Shown here: positions 61,492-64,000 of the stretch, piece after piece
Layout: each line of letters opens with the position of its first letter
How positions within the stretch are numbered: position 1 is the first letter of the stretch
Source of the DNA: Podospora pseudoanserina
Taxonomy: Eukaryota > Ascomycota > Sordariomycetes > Sordariales > Podosporaceae
NCBI RefSeq assembly: GCF_035222485.1
Contig: NC_085920.1
Span: 5,518,001-5,582,000 of the forward strand
Direction of reading: 5' to 3'
Length of the DNA stretch: 64,000 bases
Notes under the pieces: model-generated
The model's database searches: none
What the model was told of the DNA's origin: nothing
What the model saw: only the letters and a program-made list of their open reading frames with translations
Position numbers and translations under genes: made by a program

Positions 61492-63350
61492 ATGGATCCG
61501 TTCGGGGAACCGGCCGCCGACACCTTGGCCGCGGCTCGTCTTCACGTCCAAGCCCTGACCGACTGTGGATTACCCCGCGAGGCTCTTTTGCGGGCTCTTC
61601 TGGAAAACTATGGCGATGGTATGTTGTCGCGCCAAGTTGGCGGTTGATTGCGAGTGTTAACGTGAGAATAGGGTCATCAACTGGGACTGGAGCCACCACC
61701 GTGGCGCCTGTGGGGATGGAGATGGGCGGCTACTCTCAACAATCGCAACAGCAGCTCCACCAACAGCAACAACAGCAACAGCCACACCCACAATTACAGC
61801 AGCAACAGGCGCTTCCTTCACCACAGTTGCCGTCGCAGGTGAACCAGCCAATCATTCCGGGGAAAATGATGCAGCACAACTTTGGTTACCATCATGGCAC
61901 ACGGCTGTCGATATCGACTACCTCGAGCTCGCAGTCATCAGCTTCTGGGAGGGCCAGCATACTATCGACGGCAACCACCATGAGCTCCGTCTCGTCTCAA
62001 GCAGCAGGAGGACAGGAGATTGCGCCGCTTCCCACGCCGCCTGCGCCGCCCGTAAAGAGCAACAACCGGGGCACTTCCAAACCGCAAGGCGCATACTGGT
62101 GCACCTTTTGTGACGTTGCTTTCCAGCGCAAGTTTGACTGGAAAAGACACGAGGATGAGTTCCACGAGAGATATAAGCGCTATCCGTGTCCCAACTGCAA
62201 TCGGATCTTCTGGGGAGCCAATACGTTCAATCAGCACCACAAGAACGCCCACGGCTGCACGACATGCCCGCACGCGGATCGGGTGGTGCGCTACACACAG
62301 CGCAAAACAGCATGGTAAGTTCCGTCCTTCATTTTGCTTTCTTATTTCTGCGCCTTCAATGTTTCTGAAGGTGGGGTAAGCAGCAGGATTTCTGTCCCGA
62401 TCCTTGCTCAGCTGCCCGCCCCCAAATAAGGCTGCCAACATGGCGGCCAGAGTTGAACACTCGATCTGGTCAGTGAAGCGGACCAGAACGGACCACTGAC
62501 GTGCTGTTTTCAGGGCCTGCGGATTTTGCGGAGGTTTTCTTGCCAGCCGCGATCGGTATTTCGACCATGTCGCCCGCCATTATGAGGATGGATGCAACAA
62601 GGGACACTGGAACCACTCACTCGTAATTTACGGCCTACTTCACCAACCTTCGATCAGCAATGCATGGAAGGAGCTCAATGCTGCACTCTACGGTCATTTA
62701 CCACGCGATCAGCAGCCAATGCTGGAATGGGATGCCAAGGTGACTGGCAATGCGCCCGGCTTCCTGGAGGGTGAAAGCCCCGGCAAACTCCAGGATTTAC
62801 TCGAATTCTTTAACGAAAGTAACGACGACCCGAGATTTCTTGCACGACTCGCCCACGACCAGGCAAAGATTCGATTCCGGCATGAGGTACTGCAGCCTGG
62901 CGGCATGTCTCCCACCGACATGGCGTCACGGCCTATTTCGGAGCCCCCGAAGCTGAAGTCCTCTGCTTCAACTCAGACACTTTTGTCAAACAAGCACATG
63001 TCCTCGCCGCAGCCCTCGGGGGGGTCTGACGGGCCACCACCTGCATACGACAGTAGTTCTGTACAGCATGTCTTGAAGAAGCAGCGAAGCATGGCTCCTT
63101 CACTGGATGCATCGTATTCGAAGCCTCATATGTTTAGCACACCAACACCGCAACAACAGCCGCTGCCACAACCACCACAATTACCTTCTCAAAAGCTGAT
63201 TAACAACCCGTTTCTTACTGCAGCGCCGGAACCTCAACCTCCCAACCTGCTGGGGATTCAACTGGAAACTACGGCGTCTGGAGGATTTTACGACTTGACG
63301 CTTACACATGTGCACCCGCACATTCAGGGGCACAGCATGAGTGATATTGC

Positions 63351-63392
<42 letters not shown>

Positions 63393-63627
63393 GCAACAAC
63401 AGCAACAACAGCAACAACAGCAACAACAGCAACAGCAATTATTACAGCAGCGGCAGCAGCAACTATCGCCGCAAGAACACCAGCCACAGTTCCTGCCGCA
63501 GATTAACGCGATCAATTTATACGATGACTGGAGTAGCATGGTGGGGACGATGGTAGACGACGGGTCGGGGACGACATGGTGGCAGACGACACAGCATCCA
63601 GGTACACATCAAGGACCACCGCAGTGA
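61492..63627 (+). CDS. C2H2 zinc-finger protein with polyglutamine tract
   Basis: Exons 61492-61618, 61672-62314 and 62514-63627, total 1884 nt and 627 residues. After a short N-terminal helix (LHVQALTDCGLPREALLRALL) come a Gln/Ser-rich segment, then three zinc-finger-like units: WCTFCDVAF...H-E-D-E-F-H, YPCPNCNRIF...HHKNAH, and, after the second intron, ACGFCGGF...DHVARHYEDG. The first two fit Cx2C-x12-Hx4-5H; the third fits with Hx3H. The remaining 350 residues hold KELNAALYGHLPRD, a run of 29 glutamines, and a short C-terminal tail. The array of two adjacent C2H2 fingers plus one C-terminal finger is seen in several fungal regulators, but I cannot name the orthologue. Both introns (53 and 199 nt) keep frame. 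It is predicted to be a nuclear DNA-binding protein. Confidence 0.85.
63352..63438 (+). repeat. Coding CAA/CAG tract encoding 29 glutamines
   Basis: Within exon 3 of the C2H2 gene. It begins as pure CAA (13 units) and becomes a CAG-CAA mix, the pattern of a CAA run interrupted by CAG substitutions. It is likely to vary in length between strains. Confidence 0.95.
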
Positions 63628-64000
63628 TTTTTCCAAGTCGCTCTTCATATCACAGCACTGTTTTTTTTCCCCCGCTACATCACAAAAACCTTTTTCTTTG
63701 TTTGGAAACCCCCGGATTTGGACACGGTGCTTGAAAACAAGCAAGGCGTTATTCTGGGCAGCTGTTTTTCTTCTTTCCTCGAATACCCTTCTGAACATTT
63801 CTCTTCTTATACCCCCAATTTTGCGGGCCTGTCATTACTACATCATTTTTTTTTCGCACACTTTTGGAACCATTTACCTGTCGATTAGGTTGTTCTCTTT
63901 TTTTCTGGTGTTTTTTGTTTTGGATTTTGGACCATTTGGGTTTATATACGACATGGGTTGGACAGGAAGGAAGGCAAGGCATTGGAGGGAAATGGGTGGA
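63628..64000. other. 3' flank of the C2H2 gene
   Basis: T-rich, consistent with a 3' UTR and polyadenylation region. No gene before the window end. Confidence 0.6.

Overview
The window is nuclear DNA of a filamentous ascomycete. Protein genes are interrupted by short introns (mostly 53-75 nt) with GT donors, CTAAC-like branch sites and CAG/TAG acceptors. The gene set includes ERG6, a Zn2Cys6 regulator, a PTH11-like membrane protein, IWS1 and BRR6. A Sordariomycete, probably Sordariales, is my inference from overall protein style; no marker here proves it.

Layout. 1.3-2.3 kb: a thioredoxin-fold AhpC/TSA-type protein. 5.2-7.0 kb: an unrecognised proline/glycine-rich protein with a (GTT)n run in its 3' flank. 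7.0-11.7 kb: a long stretch without a convincing gene. 11.7-17.6 kb: a block of small enzymes and a transporter, all on the minus strand (AlaX-type alanyl-tRNA editing protein, SAM methyltransferase, gamma-glutamylcyclotransferase, SLC35F-like carrier), with an intron-containing tRNA-Thr on the plus strand. 18.8-19.5 kb: a broken short-chain dehydrogenase. 20.9-22.0 kb: a single-pass membrane protein with a cysteine-rich end. 22.7-31.0 kb: a dense housekeeping block: PDB1 (pyruvate dehydrogenase E1 beta), ERG6 (sterol 24-C-methyltransferase), SLT11 (spliceosome), MZM1 (mitochondrial LYR protein) and ZUO1 (ribosome-associated J protein); MZM1 and ZUO1 share a 304-nt divergent promoter. 31.2-34.3 kb: a decayed accessory patch with two related GNAT-like relics and an unresolved coding-like segment. 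34.7-36.1 kb: a secreted tyrosinase. 39.4-43.5 kb: an unrecognised 622-residue protein and a PTH11-like seven-helix protein. 47.4-55.5 kb: SR-protein kinase, IWS1 and a BRR6/BRL1 nuclear-envelope protein. 57.1-63.6 kb: two transcription factors, a NirA-like Zn2Cys6 protein and a C2H2 protein with a long glutamine tract.

There is no obvious biosynthetic cluster. Conserved eukaryotic genes alternate with gene-poor gaps of 3-4.6 kb, and the decayed genes sit beside or inside those gaps. Most multi-exon models were checked by reading phase: exon lengths sum to a multiple of three and the joined protein is continuous across each splice. I found no intact transposon or virus-derived element and no CRISPR array. 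No strikingly new system stands out. The best leads are the paired GNAT-like relics, the recently broken dehydrogenase, and several intact proteins that I could not assign to any family.
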